From positions 1-35,722 of the forward strand of contig UQYQ01000023.1 of assembly GCA_900545345.1 (NCBI GenBank): DNA of 35,722 nucleotides, read 5' to 3'. Position 1 is the stretch's first letter; each line of letters begins with the position of its first letter. Positions 26,000 through 33,551 of this stretch are shown in pieces. The stretch comes from an uncultured Ruminococcus sp. Its GTDB lineage: Bacteria; Bacillota; Clostridia; Oscillospirales; Ruminococcaceae. The position numbers and the translations under genes were made by a program. The notes beneath the pieces were generated by a model, which was given only the letters and a program-made list of their open reading frames with translations, had not been told where the DNA came from and searched no databases.

Positions 26000-26345
26000 C
26001 TTGACCTATTAACATTAATCTTATTTATAATTTTTACAGTTTCATTGATAGTGTCAACCTGTCATTTATATATATTAAGTATATATGTTAATTCTACTCT
26101 AACTTGCTTCTTTAATTTAAAACAGTCATATTTGAAACAACGATTTCCATTGGTCTTGATGCATTTTAATTATCGCATATCTTGTTTGGAAACTTAACAC
26201 TTTCTTTGTCTTTGCTATAGTGATAAGTGTTCCTTACTGTTGACCTGATACCGACTTCTTTTACTATATATCTTTTTTAACCGTTCGTTTTCAATTTTTA
26301 ATTTAAGATTTTCAGGTTCTAGCCTTTCTTCCTTAGAATTTACCC
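26000..26345 (-). pseudogene. IS3-type transposase remnant
   Basis: The minus strand, read in several frames, gives pieces in the right order for an IS3-family element. QVWVNSKEERLEPENLKLKIENERLKK is the end of OrfA with its leucine-rich helix. SKDKESVKFPNKICDN and ASRPMEIVVSNMTVL come from the start of the catalytic core (Asn where the first catalytic Asp is expected), followed by a VELTYILNIY piece. Stops and frameshifts interrupt it, and no terminal repeats were found. Confidence 0.55.
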
Positions 26346-26363
26346 AAACTTGTTTATGGCGTC

Positions 26364-26463
26364 TTGACAAACAGGAGTATTATAATACTACAAAATAAAG
26401 TCAGTAATCACTAACTATTAGCGGTTGCTTTCTTAAAAAAGTATAGTTAGCCTATGCCAACTA
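26364..26463 (+). promoter_or_regulatory. Decayed second copy of the 3660 leader, with box F
   Basis: TTGACAAACAGGAGT (26364-26378) is identical to 3660-3674. TACTA, an AGTCAG string and GCGGTTG (26421-26427) also recur in the same order, but the -10 spacing and the left hairpin arm are lost. Box F (TAGTTAG-CCTATG-CCAACTA, 26444-26462) keeps the TTAG-N6-CNAA core. Downstream there are only short frames (26490-26555, 26521-26610), so the gene once controlled here is gone. Confidence 0.55.
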
Positions 26464-26612
26464 ATATGGTTTTTGGAAAAAGAAATTTATGCGTAATAAA
26501 GGGTTATATCTGCACTGCATATGCAGAAAAGTATTATTACCTCCAAAGCATTGACCGCAGGGCTTACGGGACTCGATGAAAACAGCTTTAACTCAGCAAA
26601 ATGTGAGTAGAA

Positions 26613-28550
26613 TTAAAAATTATATTCATTTGTCGGCGGCAGACATGAATGATTTTTACAGACATAATAGGTAGTCATGCCGTTTATTAAGGGATGTTCT
26701 TTGTTTTCGGGTACTATTGATATATTTGCAAAAAAGGGTGTGTTCTTTTTCATGTTTTGCACGATTGCATTATCTTTTAATACGACAGTAATATGCTCCG
26801 GAGGATTATCATATATCAGCTTTGCAAGCAAAAACATGCTGTGTCCTGCCGGGTAATCCTGTACATGAACGGACATGAATTTGAACTGCGTTTCAAAAAG
26901 ATGCAGGTATTTATCATTTTCCGTAAGCTGATACAATCTTGCAAAGTTATATGCCATAACGGAATTTCCGCTTGGTATTGCACCGTCATATGTTTCTTTC
27001 GGATTTATAAACAGTTCGTTATCTTCGGATTTATTCAGATAAAATCCTCCGTTCTCACGGTCTGAAAAATGTTTTACCGTTTCATCGCAAATCTGCTGTG
27101 CTTTGTCAAGATAACTATTATCAAGAGTAGTGTTATACAGTTCAATCAAAGCGGATGTATAAAAGGCGTAATCGTCTAAAAAAGCACCGGTTGAATGCTT
27201 TTTGTCACGATAGCTGGCAAAAAGCTGAGTACCGTCGCATAAATTCTTTTCAATGAAATTCTGTGCATTTTTTGATGCTTTTAAATATTTTTCGTCATGT
27301 GAAGCTCTGAAAAGCATTGATAACGCCGCTATCATCAAAGCATTCCATGAGAGAAGAATTTTATCGTCAAGATGAAGTCTTGTACGGTTTATACGATAAT
27401 CATACAGCTTTTGAATTTCAATGCTGAAATCCGACTTTAAATCATTGCTTTTAAGCAGATTCGGAATATTTAACCCTTCAAAATTACCGACTGCGGTAAT
27501 ATCAAAAATCTGTGCAAACTCTTTTCCTTTTTCTTCTCCTAAAATATCAAGTATTTCGCTTAATGTAAAAGTATAAAACTTTCCCTCAACGCCTTCGCTG
27601 TCGGCGTCCTGTGCACTGAAAAATCCACCGTCTGAAGATGTCATTTCACGCAAAATATAATCAGCGCTTTTTTTTGCAGTATCCAGATAAAAAGTATTAT
27701 TTGTCATACTATAAACTGTTGTATATGCCATAATAAGCAAAGCATTGTCATATAGCATTTTTTCAAAATGAGGTGCAAGAAAATATTTATCTGTTGAATA
27801 TCTTGAAAATCCATATCCAATCTGATCAAAGATGCCTCCTTTTCTCATTTGCGTCAGAGTTTTCTCGGCCATTTTCAGAACTGAATTATCGTCATAAAGC
27901 TTTGCGTAAAATGTTAAAAACAGCAAATTGTGCGGAGTTGGGAACTTTGGTGCAGAACCGAAACCTCCGTAAATATTGTCAAAGTTTTCTGAAAATATTT
28001 TTACGGCATTTTCAATCAGGTTTTCAGAGCGTACATTTTTTGTGCCTGATTCGATGCTTTTCAGATGTGCAATGATTTCATTCGCTGACTGTAAAAGTTT
28101 TGAGCGGTTGGTATTCCACTGATTTGCAACAGTATTAATTAAATCGAAAAAACCGGGCTTCCCGTAATGAGAGTAAGGAGGGAAATATGTGCCGGCAAAA
28201 AACGGCTTTTTATCCGCAGTCATAAAAATACTCATGGGCCAGCCGCCGCTGCCTGTAAATGCCTGACACACTGACATATATACGCTGTCAATATCAGGGC
28301 GTTCTTCGCGGTCAACTTTTACGGAAATAAAATATTTATTGAGTACTTCTGCTGTTCTTTTGTTCTCGAAGCTTTCGTGTGCCATAACATGGCACCAGTG
28401 ACAGGTGCTATAGCCTATACTCAGAAAAATCGGTTTATCTTCAGTTTTAGCTTTTTGAAAAGCTTCGTCGCACCATGGATACCAGTCCACAGGATTTTGT
28501 GCATGCTGTAACAGATACGGACTTGTTTCATTTTTTAGTTTATTACTCAT
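26613..28550 (-). CDS. Thioredoxin-fold / six-hairpin protein of the YyaL (DUF255, SPATA20) family
   Basis: This 645-residue cytosolic protein has the family-defining N-terminus NETSPYLLQHAQNPVDWYPW. The thioredoxin-like active-site motif STCHWCHVMAHESFEN lies at about residues 48-62 and the RPDIDSVYM and GGWPMSIFMT strings follow. A long (alpha/alpha) barrel over about 180-600 has the conserved GGIFDQIGYGFSRYSTD, HFEKMLYDNA and GAFLDDYAFY motifs. Full length for the family (600-700). The usual C-terminus is present, ending with a Cys pair (VCKNHSCLPP). The exact substrate of this family is not settled. It starts at ATG 28550, with a weak GTAAGC-type upstream sequence. It is followed by no clear terminator. 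Confidence 0.85.
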   Translation of the reverse strand: MSNKLKNETSPYLLQHAQNPVDWYPWCDEAFQKAKTEDKPIFLSIGYSTCHWCHVMAHESFENKRTAEVLNKYFISVKVDREERPDIDSVYMSVCQAFTGSGGWPMSIFMTADKKPFFAGTYFPPYSHYGKPGFFDLINTVANQWNTNRSKLLQSANEIIAHLKSIESGTKNVRSENLIENAVKIFSENFDNIYGGFGSAPKFPTPHNLLFLTFYAKLYDDNSVLKMAEKTLTQMRKGGIFDQIGYGFSRYSTDKYFLAPHFEKMLYDNALLIMAYTTVYSMTNNTFYLDTAKKSADYILREMTSSDGGFFSAQDADSEGVEGKFYTFTLSEILDILGEEKGKEFAQIFDITAVGNFEGLNIPNLLKSNDLKSDFSIEIQKLYDYRINRTRLHLDDKILLSWNALMIAALSMLFRASHDEKYLKASKNAQNFIEKNLCDGTQLFASYRDKKHSTGAFLDDYAFYTSALIELYNTTLDNSYLDKAQQICDETVKHFSDRENGGFYLNKSEDNELFINPKETYDGAIPSGNSVMAYNFARLYQLTENDKYLHLFETQFKFMSVHVQDYPAGHSMFLLAKLIYDNPPEHITVVLKDNAIVQNMKKNTPFFANISIVPENKEHPLINGMTTYYVCKNHSCLPPTNEYNF

Positions 28551-28633
28551 TTTTGCTTACCTTTCCATACGATATTCCGATGAATTTGAAAAGTTTAATT
28601 ACATATTTCTTAATGCTGTTAACAGTTAAAATA

Positions 28634-28672
28634 ATGCCTGCAGTTTTTTAACTCAGGCATTTTTTTATTTGC
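28634..28672. terminator. Hairpin between the DUF2383 and YyaL genes
   Basis: ATGCCTG and CAGGCAT pair around a 13-base loop. The stem is followed by T7 on the + strand and by TTATTTT on the minus strand, where it would end the DUF2383 transcript. Confidence 0.6.
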
Positions 28673-28680
28673 TTTTAAAA

Positions 28681-29115
28681 CTATAAGAACTTTCGTATGT
28701 CAACTGCTAATCTCTCTTCCAGACTGATAAGTTTTTTTGCTATATCCTTTGATTTATCGTCAGCCGCTTTATACTTATTCAAATAACATGACAATGATTT
28801 TACTCCCATATTGCATCCATCTGTAATAAAGTCAGCAACCGCATTATCTGATTCGTTGACTGCAAGTTTTACATTTGTCTTAATCCATGACATTCCTTTT
28901 GCCATAGCCGGCGGTTCCTTTCCTTCATCATGATAATCTTCAAGCAGCCCTTGCAGTTCAGATTTTATACTCTCATGTTCTTTCATACACTTTTCAAGAA
29001 TCTGTTTTAATTCTGTACTCTGAATATATTTTAAAGAATCATCAATTGATGAGATTCCCATCTTTATACCTGCGTCGCATTCTCTTAGTAATCTAATCGT
29101 ATCCTGTTCAATCAT
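28681..29115 (-). CDS. DUF2383 / PA2169-type four-helix ferritin-like protein
   Basis: This 144-residue all-helical protein shows DTIRLLRECDAGIKMGISSIDDSLKY at the start, MKEHESIKSELQGLLEDY in helix 2 and a C-terminal pair of helices ending SLEERLAVDIRKFL. This is the layout of the DUF2383 family of ferritin-like proteins, though the Glu/His metal ligands are not fully clear. ATG 29115 is chosen because AAAGGAA lies 9 bp upstream; a longer frame to 29154 has no ribosome site. The gene is alone, with a 21-bp-repeat promoter upstream and a hairpin at the start of the message. Function unknown; stress or cell-surface roles are guesses. Confidence 0.7.
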   Translation of the reverse strand: MIEQDTIRLLRECDAGIKMGISSIDDSLKYIQSTELKQILEKCMKEHESIKSELQGLLEDYHDEGKEPPAMAKGMSWIKTNVKLAVNESDNAVADFITDGCNMGVKSLSCYLNKYKAADDKSKDIAKKLISLEERLAVDIRKFL

Positions 29116-29230
29116 AATTAATTTCCTTTCATAACTCTGTGTTTTTCCATGCATTCCTGTGTTTTATCTTCTCTTAGTCTAAAAAACACAGGCTGACATT
29201 TAAATAAAATTACATAATAAACACTTTTTT

Positions 29231-29265
29231 CTTAGTATATCTTTTTAAATAAAAAGTATACTAAG
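29231..29265 (-). promoter_or_regulatory. Long hairpin at the 5' end of the DUF2383 message
   Basis: CTTAGTATA-T-CTTTTT (29231-29246) and AAAAAGTATACTAAG (29251-29265) form an almost perfect 15-bp stem with a four-base loop. It begins about 4 nt from the predicted transcription start (about 29269), so it would cap the 5' end of the message. Confidence 0.55.
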
Positions 29266-29275
29266 ACAGCACTAA

Positions 29276-29344
29276 GTCATAATGTTTTGATGCTTGAAAG
29301 TTTAAACTCAGTTCGTGATTGGTATATTATGATTCGTATTTGGT
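29276..29344 (-). promoter_or_regulatory. 21-bp direct-repeat promoter, copy 2 (DUF2383 gene)
   Basis: + strand repeats TTCGTGATTGGT (29312-29323) and TTCGTATTTGGT (29333-29344), period 21 bp. On the minus strand TATGAC (29281-29276) sits 30 bp after the proximal repeat. The -35 is poor (TAAACT), consistent with dependence on an activator. Confidence 0.7.
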
Positions 29345-29450
29345 TTGTAATAAGATTTTATCTTTTTTTCATGTTTATGCCGATAAACTTTTTAATTTTA
29401 ATCATTGAATTTTTATGCTATTTGTTAGTCTTTAATTAACTTATATTGCA

Positions 29451-29479
29451 TTGACTGCACATATTATAGATTGTATAAT
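29451..29479 (+). promoter_or_regulatory. Promoter of the RelB/DinJ-type gene
   Basis: TTGACT (29451-29456), a 17-bp spacer and TATAAT (29474-29479), followed 31 bp later by the start codon. Confidence 0.7.
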
Positions 29480-29510
29480 AAATATACTAATGAACGAGGA
29501 GAGAACTATT

Positions 29511-29786
29511 ATGTCAACAACAGATGTAACAATACAAATGGATGAAGATTTAAAAAAACAAGCCGAAGAATTGTTCTCAGATTTAGGTTTAAATATGACA
29601 ACAGCTTTCATTACTTTTGTAAAGCAGGCGGTCAGGGAACAGAGAATACCGTTTTCAATTACACGAAATGTTATGAATGCTAAAAGTATTGAGGATATTA
29701 ATAATGAAAAACATATGAAAAAGAATCATTCTATCGGCAAGACATATAACAATGTTGATGAAATACTGGAGGATCTTCTCAAATAA
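29511..29786 (+). CDS. RelB/DinJ-family antitoxin, apparently without its toxin
   Basis: This 91-residue protein has the RelB/DinJ ribbon-helix-helix start (TTDVTIQMDEDLKKQAEELFSDLGLNMTTAFITFVKQAVREQRIPF), which is nearly diagnostic. A flexible, charged tail for toxin binding follows, ending NVDEILEDLLK. ATG 29511 is preceded by GAGGAGAG; a promoter is visible upstream, and an earlier in-frame ATG at 29451 would overlap that promoter. The toxin gene normally follows within a few bases, but only a broken frame does so here. As a DNA-binding dimer it may still repress its own promoter. Confidence 0.85.
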   Translation: MSTTDVTIQMDEDLKKQAEELFSDLGLNMTTAFITFVKQAVREQRIPFSITRNVMNAKSIEDINNEKHMKKNHSIGKTYNNVDEILEDLLK

Positions 29787-29900
29787 AATATTCAATAAGA
29801 CCTATATAAAAGGACTTAAACATACTCAAAAGTTTCAGAACATATTGTATTTGAATATATTAAGACTTTATGGAAAACCTATTATTATAAGTAAAAAAAC
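29787..29900 (+). pseudogene. Possible YafQ/RelE-type toxin remnant
   Basis: Directly after the antitoxin stop, mixed frames give KYSIRPI, then FNKTYIKGLKHTQKF, then VFEYIKTLWKT. The order and style (an opening strand, then KxLK and a helix) recall the start of a YafQ/RelE toxin, but the match is short, needs frameshifts and lacks catalytic residues. Confidence 0.25.
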
Positions 29901-29924
29901 AATTAATCAGGTTAGGAGCAAGAA

Positions 29925-30164
29925 ATGAATCGAGATGAATTAATACAGCAGGTAAAAGAAAAATACGCAAGTATTGCATATAGTGAAAATCAACATCACT
30001 TCAGTCAAACTGCTGCAGGTATGACATCAGAAGCTTATTATGAAAAACTTCTGCAATCAGTAATTAATGAAATTTCAAACGGAACTTTTGATAATGTAAA
30101 ATCTGCAGATGAGGTAATTAATAAAGTTGCAGCTGATAAATCAATACTTTCTGATTGGCAATAA
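29925..30164 (+). CDS. Small hypothetical protein (79 residues)
   Basis: This soluble, mostly helical and acidic protein reads MNRDELIQQVKEKYASIAYSE at its start and ends with ADEVINKVAADKSILSDWQ. ATG 29925 has GGAGC 8 bp upstream, and a strong hairpin terminator begins at the stop. I do not recognise a family. The clear ribosome site and terminator argue for a real, single-gene transcript; a promoter in the 29787-29924 gap is not obvious. Confidence 0.6.
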   Translation: MNRDELIQQVKEKYASIAYSENQHHFSQTAAGMTSEAYYEKLLQSVINEISNGTFDNVKSADEVINKVAADKSILSDWQ

Positions 30165-30195
30165 ATAAGGAGTGCACAGCACTCCTTATTTATTT
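30162..30195. terminator. Bidirectional terminator between two small convergent genes
   Basis: AAATAAGGAGTGC-ACA-GCACTCCTTATTT is a perfect 13-bp stem with a three-base loop. It overlaps the stops of both the 29925 gene and the minus-strand 30339 gene and serves both. Confidence 0.85.
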
Positions 30196-30339
30196 GTCAT
30201 TTCCGCATTTATGACGGCATCCGGACTGTTTTTTGTTATTTCTGCTTTGTCCGTCTGTTTCACTTTCAGCCATTGTCGGACCGCCTTTTGCTTTCATTTT
30301 TCTTACTGATTTTGAATCAAGCTGTGAATCCTTTGCCAT
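30190..30339 (-). CDS. Small basic Cys-containing protein (49 residues)
   Basis: The frame MAKDSQLDSKSVRKMKAKGG continues through an acidic middle to the C-terminus KKQSGCRHKCGNDK, with Cys-x3-Cys and His residues that could bind a metal. ATG 30339 has AAGAAGG 9 bp upstream, and the stop lies inside the shared terminator. I know of no named function. The good ribosome site, Lys-rich composition and terminator support a real short gene. Confidence 0.55.
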   Translation of the reverse strand: MAKDSQLDSKSVRKMKAKGGPTMAESETDGQSRNNKKQSGCRHKCGNDK

Positions 30340-30482
30340 ATTAACACCTTCTTTCTTAATTAGTATAGCAATTGCAAAACAATATATACTGAATAAAAAG
30401 ACATGTTGAAGGGCAGAAAGAATAATGATACATACTGAAATTATTTATATTTTATTATTCTGATTGATAATTAACTTTTAAA

Positions 30483-30526
30483 TAAAAAACGGAGTACATT
30501 TTTGCTGTACTCCGCTTTCTTTTATA
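30483..30526 (-). terminator. Terminator of the AbrB-type gene
   Basis: CGGAGTACA and TGTACTCCG pair around a seven-base loop. On the minus strand the stem is followed by TTTTTTATTT; on the + strand by CTTTCTTTT. Between 30340 and 30482 I see only AT-rich sequence, probably holding the promoter of the 49-residue gene. Confidence 0.75.
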
Positions 30527-30568
30527 TAAGCTGTCAATATCATAACTGTTTTTTCACAAATTATTACA

Positions 30569-30811
30569 TTAACGATTTATAAACTCATCTTTGCATTTAT
30601 CACAAATATATTGTTTTTTAAACTCAGTAATTCCTTTTTCACTTCCGCAGAAAACACATTTGTGGTTGTATTTTCCGAGTATGATTTTATTATCTTCTAC
30701 AGAGATTTCAATTAAAGTGTCATTCTCTAATTCAAACCGTCTTCTTATTTCCATTGGGATAACTACTCGTCCTAAATCATCTACTTGTCTAACAATTGCT
30801 ACTGTTTCCAT
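30569..30811 (-). CDS. AbrB/SpoVT-family transition-state regulator with a zinc ribbon
   Basis: This 80-residue DNA-binding protein opens with the swapped-hairpin AbrB domain, RQVDDLGRVVIPMEIRRRFELENDTLIEISVEDNKIIL. It ends in a small zinc ribbon with CVFCG and CDKCKDEF (two CxxC pairs). ATG 30811 is chosen (AAGGAG 11 bp upstream) over 30838. This form of AbrB with a C-terminal Cys4 ribbon occurs in clostridia as a global regulator of surface and stationary-phase genes. A single gene, with its own terminator downstream. Confidence 0.85.
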   Translation of the reverse strand: METVAIVRQVDDLGRVVIPMEIRRRFELENDTLIEISVEDNKIILGKYNHKCVFCGSEKGITEFKKQYICDKCKDEFINR

Positions 30812-31033
30812 TGGATTAGCACACTCCTTTAATAACATATTTTGCTAATTCAATTATATATCATTTATAGAGTTTTGTCAATGTTTTCCTAAAAAGTTTA
30901 CTTTTTTACAAATAATGAGTAACATATTAATAAAAAACTATATATTTACATGTTAAATTATATGTTTCGTATGCCGAAATACTAAATATAAGAGAAGTAG
31001 TTTTTAATACTGAATATAAATGCTGTCTTTTTA

Positions 31034-31966
31034 TTATGCTTTGAATTTGTTCTCAGATAAGTATTCTTCTGCGAAATGTACTGCTGCAGCACCGTCAGAA
31101 ACAGCAGTAACTACTTGACGAAGCGCTTTAGTGCGGACATCTCCGGCAGCATAAACACCGGTAATATTAGTTCTTGTGGATTCGTCGGCTATAATATACC
31201 CGTGATTGTCAAGATTGATGTTTCCAATCAAAAATTCGGTAGCCGGTTTTCTGCCGATACTTATAAATATTCCGTCACATTTTATGGTTGATATATTATT
31301 TGTATTGACATTTTTTATTTTTGCACCTGTAATTCTGTCATCTGTTATAAAATCCGATATAACGCTGTCCCAAAGAAATTCAACATTTTCGGTTTTCATT
31401 AATGGCTCGTGATAAATTTTAGTTGCTCTCAACACATCTCTGCGGTGAACAACATATACCTTTTTGGCAAGGCGGGACAGATACAATGCGTCTGCTGCCG
31501 CTGAATTTCCTCCGCCTACAACGACAACTGTTTTGTCCTTATAAAATCTGCCGTCGCAGTGAGCACAGTAATGAATTCCTTTTCCTATCAGATTTTGTTC
31601 ATTAGATATTCCTAATTCACGGGGATTTGCACCTGTTGAGATAACAACGGTTTTTCCTAAAAAGCATTCTTTTTCAGTTTTTATCTTTTTGATTTTTTCT
31701 GAAAAATCAATTTCTGTAACTTCCGCATATTCGGTTTTAGCACCGAATCTTTCAGCACCCTGCTGCATTTTCATTCCCAGAGTAAATCCGTCAATACCGT
31801 TTTCAAATCCGGGATAGTTGTCTATATCACCTGTAAGTGCCATTTGACCGCCTGCAGACATCTTTTCCAGCAAAATTGTGTTCAGTCCGGCACGGGCTGC
31901 ATATAAAGCGGCAGTATATCCGGCAGGGCCTCCTCCTATAATAATCATATCATAAATAATCTGCAT
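31034..31966 (-). CDS. trxB: Thioredoxin-disulfide reductase
   Basis: This 310-residue flavoprotein reduces thioredoxin with NADPH. It shows the FAD site GGGPAGYTAALYAARAG (residues 12-28), the redox-active CAHCDG (ACHC-type, near 135-140), the NADPH site VVVGGGNSAAADALYLSRLAKKVYVVHRRD (150-180) and the C-terminal FAD loop GVYAAGDVRTKALRQVVTAVSDGAAAV. It starts at ATG 31966 behind AGGAGA. It is divergent from the DUF134 operon across about 150 bp, with the thioredoxin gene 1.6 kb away on the same strand. The stretch 30812-31033 after trxB has no further gene. Confidence 0.95.
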   Translation of the reverse strand: MQIIYDMIIIGGGPAGYTAALYAARAGLNTILLEKMSAGGQMALTGDIDNYPGFENGIDGFTLGMKMQQGAERFGAKTEYAEVTEIDFSEKIKKIKTEKECFLGKTVVISTGANPRELGISNEQNLIGKGIHYCAHCDGRFYKDKTVVVVGGGNSAAADALYLSRLAKKVYVVHRRDVLRATKIYHEPLMKTENVEFLWDSVISDFITDDRITGAKIKNVNTNNISTIKCDGIFISIGRKPATEFLIGNINLDNHGYIIADESTRTNITGVYAAGDVRTKALRQVVTAVSDGAAAVHFAEEYLSENKFKA

Positions 31967-32050
31967 TTTTTATTCTCCTAATCTTTGTTTGTATTTTATT
32001 TATCATTTATATTATTTTTTTCGAGATTTTATCACATTACGCATTAGTTA

Positions 32051-32090
32051 TTGACATATGATAAAAACTGTTTTATAATTATCATATGAT
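32051..32090 (+). promoter_or_regulatory. Promoter and 10-bp inverted repeat before the DUF134 operon
   Basis: TTGACA (32051-32056), a 17-bp spacer and TATAAT (32074-32079) make a consensus promoter. CATATGATAA (32055-32064) and TTATCATATG (32079-32088) are perfect inverted repeats straddling the spacer and reaching into both hexamers, the usual place for a repressor operator. Confidence 0.75.
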
Positions 32091-32115
32091 ATTTAAAATC
32101 AGGGGTGGTTTGTAA

Positions 32116-32457
32116 ATGCCGAGACCGAAAAAATGCAGAAAGGTATGCTGCATGCCGATAAACAATGAGTTTTATCCGGCTGAGGGAAATAAACAAATTG
32201 TTACACTTACAGTTGACGAGTATGAAACAATCCGACTCATTGACCAAAAAGGTTTTTCTCAAGAGGAATGTGCAGGTTTTATGCAGGTGTCTCGTCCTAC
32301 TGTACAGCAGATATACAACAGTGCAAGAGTTAAACTTGCCAATGCATTGGTCGGCGGTAATACTATCCGAATTCACGGCGGTGATTATAAAGTTTGTGAC
32401 GGCAAAGAAAAACGCTGCAGCAGTTGTCACAGGTATCATCACTGCGAGAAAAATTAA
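32116..32457 (+). CDS. DUF134 putative DNA-binding protein
   Basis: This 113-residue protein has the family N-terminus MPRPKKCRKVCCMP and a sigma-70 region 4-like helix-turn-helix (VTLTVDEYETIRLIDQKGFSQEECAGFMQVSRPTVQQIYNSARVKLANALV). A Cys/His-rich C-terminus (CDGKEKRCSSCHRYHHCEKN) probably binds a metal or cluster. ATG 32116 is 7 bp after GGGGTGG. It heads an operon with a NifX-like protein and a Crp-type regulator, and may act on the inverted repeat at its own promoter. The family often neighbours dinitrogenase iron-molybdenum-type proteins. Confidence 0.85.
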   Translation: MPRPKKCRKVCCMPINNEFYPAEGNKQIVTLTVDEYETIRLIDQKGFSQEECAGFMQVSRPTVQQIYNSARVKLANALVGGNTIRIHGGDYKVCDGKEKRCSSCHRYHHCEKN

Positions 32458-32485
32458 AGACTTAATCGGTAAAGGAGTAATCATT

Positions 32486-32884
32486 ATGAAAATTGCGGTA
32501 ACTTATGAAAATGAACAAGTATTTCAGCATTTCGGTCATACCGAACATTTTAAAATTTATACAGTTGAGAATGGGAAAGTTATTTCTTCCACGCTGATTG
32601 ATACAAATGGAAGCGGTCATGGTGCCCTTGCAGAAATTCTTTCTTCAATTGAGACAGATGTCCTGATTTGCGGAGGCATAGGCAGCGGAGCACAAGCTGC
32701 TCTTGCTGAAGCCGGAATTAAACTTTTCGGGGGCTGTTCAGGCAAGTGTGATGATGCTGTTAATGCATTTATCGCAGGAAATCTTGCTTACAATCCTGAT
32801 GTCAAATGCAATCATCATGAACATGAACATAATAACTGTCAGGGACATTCTTGCGGCAGTCATAACTGCAAGGGTAATGCATAA
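32486..32884 (+). CDS. NifX/NifB-type (dinitrogenase iron-molybdenum cofactor) domain protein
   Basis: This 132-residue protein opens with MKIAVTYENEQVFQHFGHTEHFKIYTVENGKV, the core NifX/NifB fold (PF02579). It continues with the ICGGIGSGAQAALAEAGIKLFGG motif and ends in a His/Cys-rich tail (NHHEHEHNNCQGHSCGSHNC), a probable metal-binding extension. ATG 32486 has AAAGGAG 9 bp upstream; an upstream extension of this frame overlaps DUF134 and is not coding. No nitrogenase genes are present, so a general iron-sulphur or metal-trafficking role is more likely. It overlaps the next gene. Confidence 0.85.
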   Translation: MKIAVTYENEQVFQHFGHTEHFKIYTVENGKVISSTLIDTNGSGHGALAEILSSIETDVLICGGIGSGAQAALAEAGIKLFGGCSGKCDDAVNAFIAGNLAYNPDVKCNHHEHEHNNCQGHSCGSHNCKGNA

Positions 32885-33551
32885 AACCATGTTTTATACG
32901 TTTTATAAAGAAATACTTCCTTTTTGGCTTGAAATATCGGAAGGGGACAGGGATTATATATGTCAGAATTCTTATGCAGTGACCTATCCCAAAGGAGCCA
33001 ATATACACAACGGTAATGAGTGTTCGGGTGTAATATTTGTGCGTTCCGGAAGCCTTAGGGTTTATATTATGTCTGATGAAGGGAAGGATATTACGCTTTA
33101 TCGGCTGCATAGTGGTGATATGTGTATGCTGTCTGCATCATGTGTGTTAAAGACCATTACATTCGATGTATTTATAGATGCAGAGGAGGATAGTGAGTGT
33201 TATGTTATAGGCGGTTGTGCATTTGCATCTGTTTCTGAACGCAATACTCAGATTAAAGTATTTGCACTTGAAACTGCTGTCAGTCGTTTTTCTGATGTAA
33301 TGTGGGTTATGCAGCAAATTCTTTTTATGAGTATGGACAAACGCCTTGCTATTTTTCTTTTAGATGAATCGATACGAACTGCATCCAATAATATAAAGCT
33401 TACTCACGAGCAGATTGCCAAATACATAGGTTCTGCCCGTGAAGTTGTATCCCGTATGCTTAAATATTTCGCAAATGAAGGGATTGTGAGCGTTTCACGC
33501 AGTGGCGTTAAAATACTTGACAAGGAATGTCTTCGTACTTTAACCCTCTAG
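32877..33551 (+). CDS. Crp/Fnr-family transcription regulator
   Basis: This 224-residue regulator has a cyclic-nucleotide-type sensor domain (about 15-135; VIFVRSGSLRVYIMSDEGKDITLYRLHSGDMCML) and a C-terminal winged helix (LTHEQIAKYIGSAREVVSRMLKYFANEGIVSVSRSG). It contains many cysteines (near residues 26, 43, 80, 85, 103 and 108), so a redox or metal signal is plausible rather than cAMP. ATG 32877 overlaps the NifX-like stop by 8 bp; ATG 32889 is the alternative. The last 12 bp overlap the convergent trxA. A TGTGAC-TAA-GTCACA palindrome upstream of trxA is a candidate target. Confidence 0.8.
   Translation: MHKTMFYTFYKEILPFWLEISEGDRDYICQNSYAVTYPKGANIHNGNECSGVIFVRSGSLRVYIMSDEGKDITLYRLHSGDMCMLSASCVLKTITFDVFIDAEEDSECYVIGGCAFASVSERNTQIKVFALETAVSRFSDVMWVMQQILFMSMDKRLAIFLLDESIRTASNNIKLTHEQIAKYIGSAREVVSRMLKYFANEGIVSVSRSGVKILDKECLRTLTL

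Noticed and set aside
26490..26610. Short frames after box F as real genes
   Set aside because: They are under 30 codons, have weak ribosome sites and lie in debris beside a transposase remnant.
30955..30985. Further copy of the 21-bp repeat (TTCGTATGCCGAA)
   Set aside because: Only the first six bases match, with no second repeat at 21 bp and no -10 at the right place.
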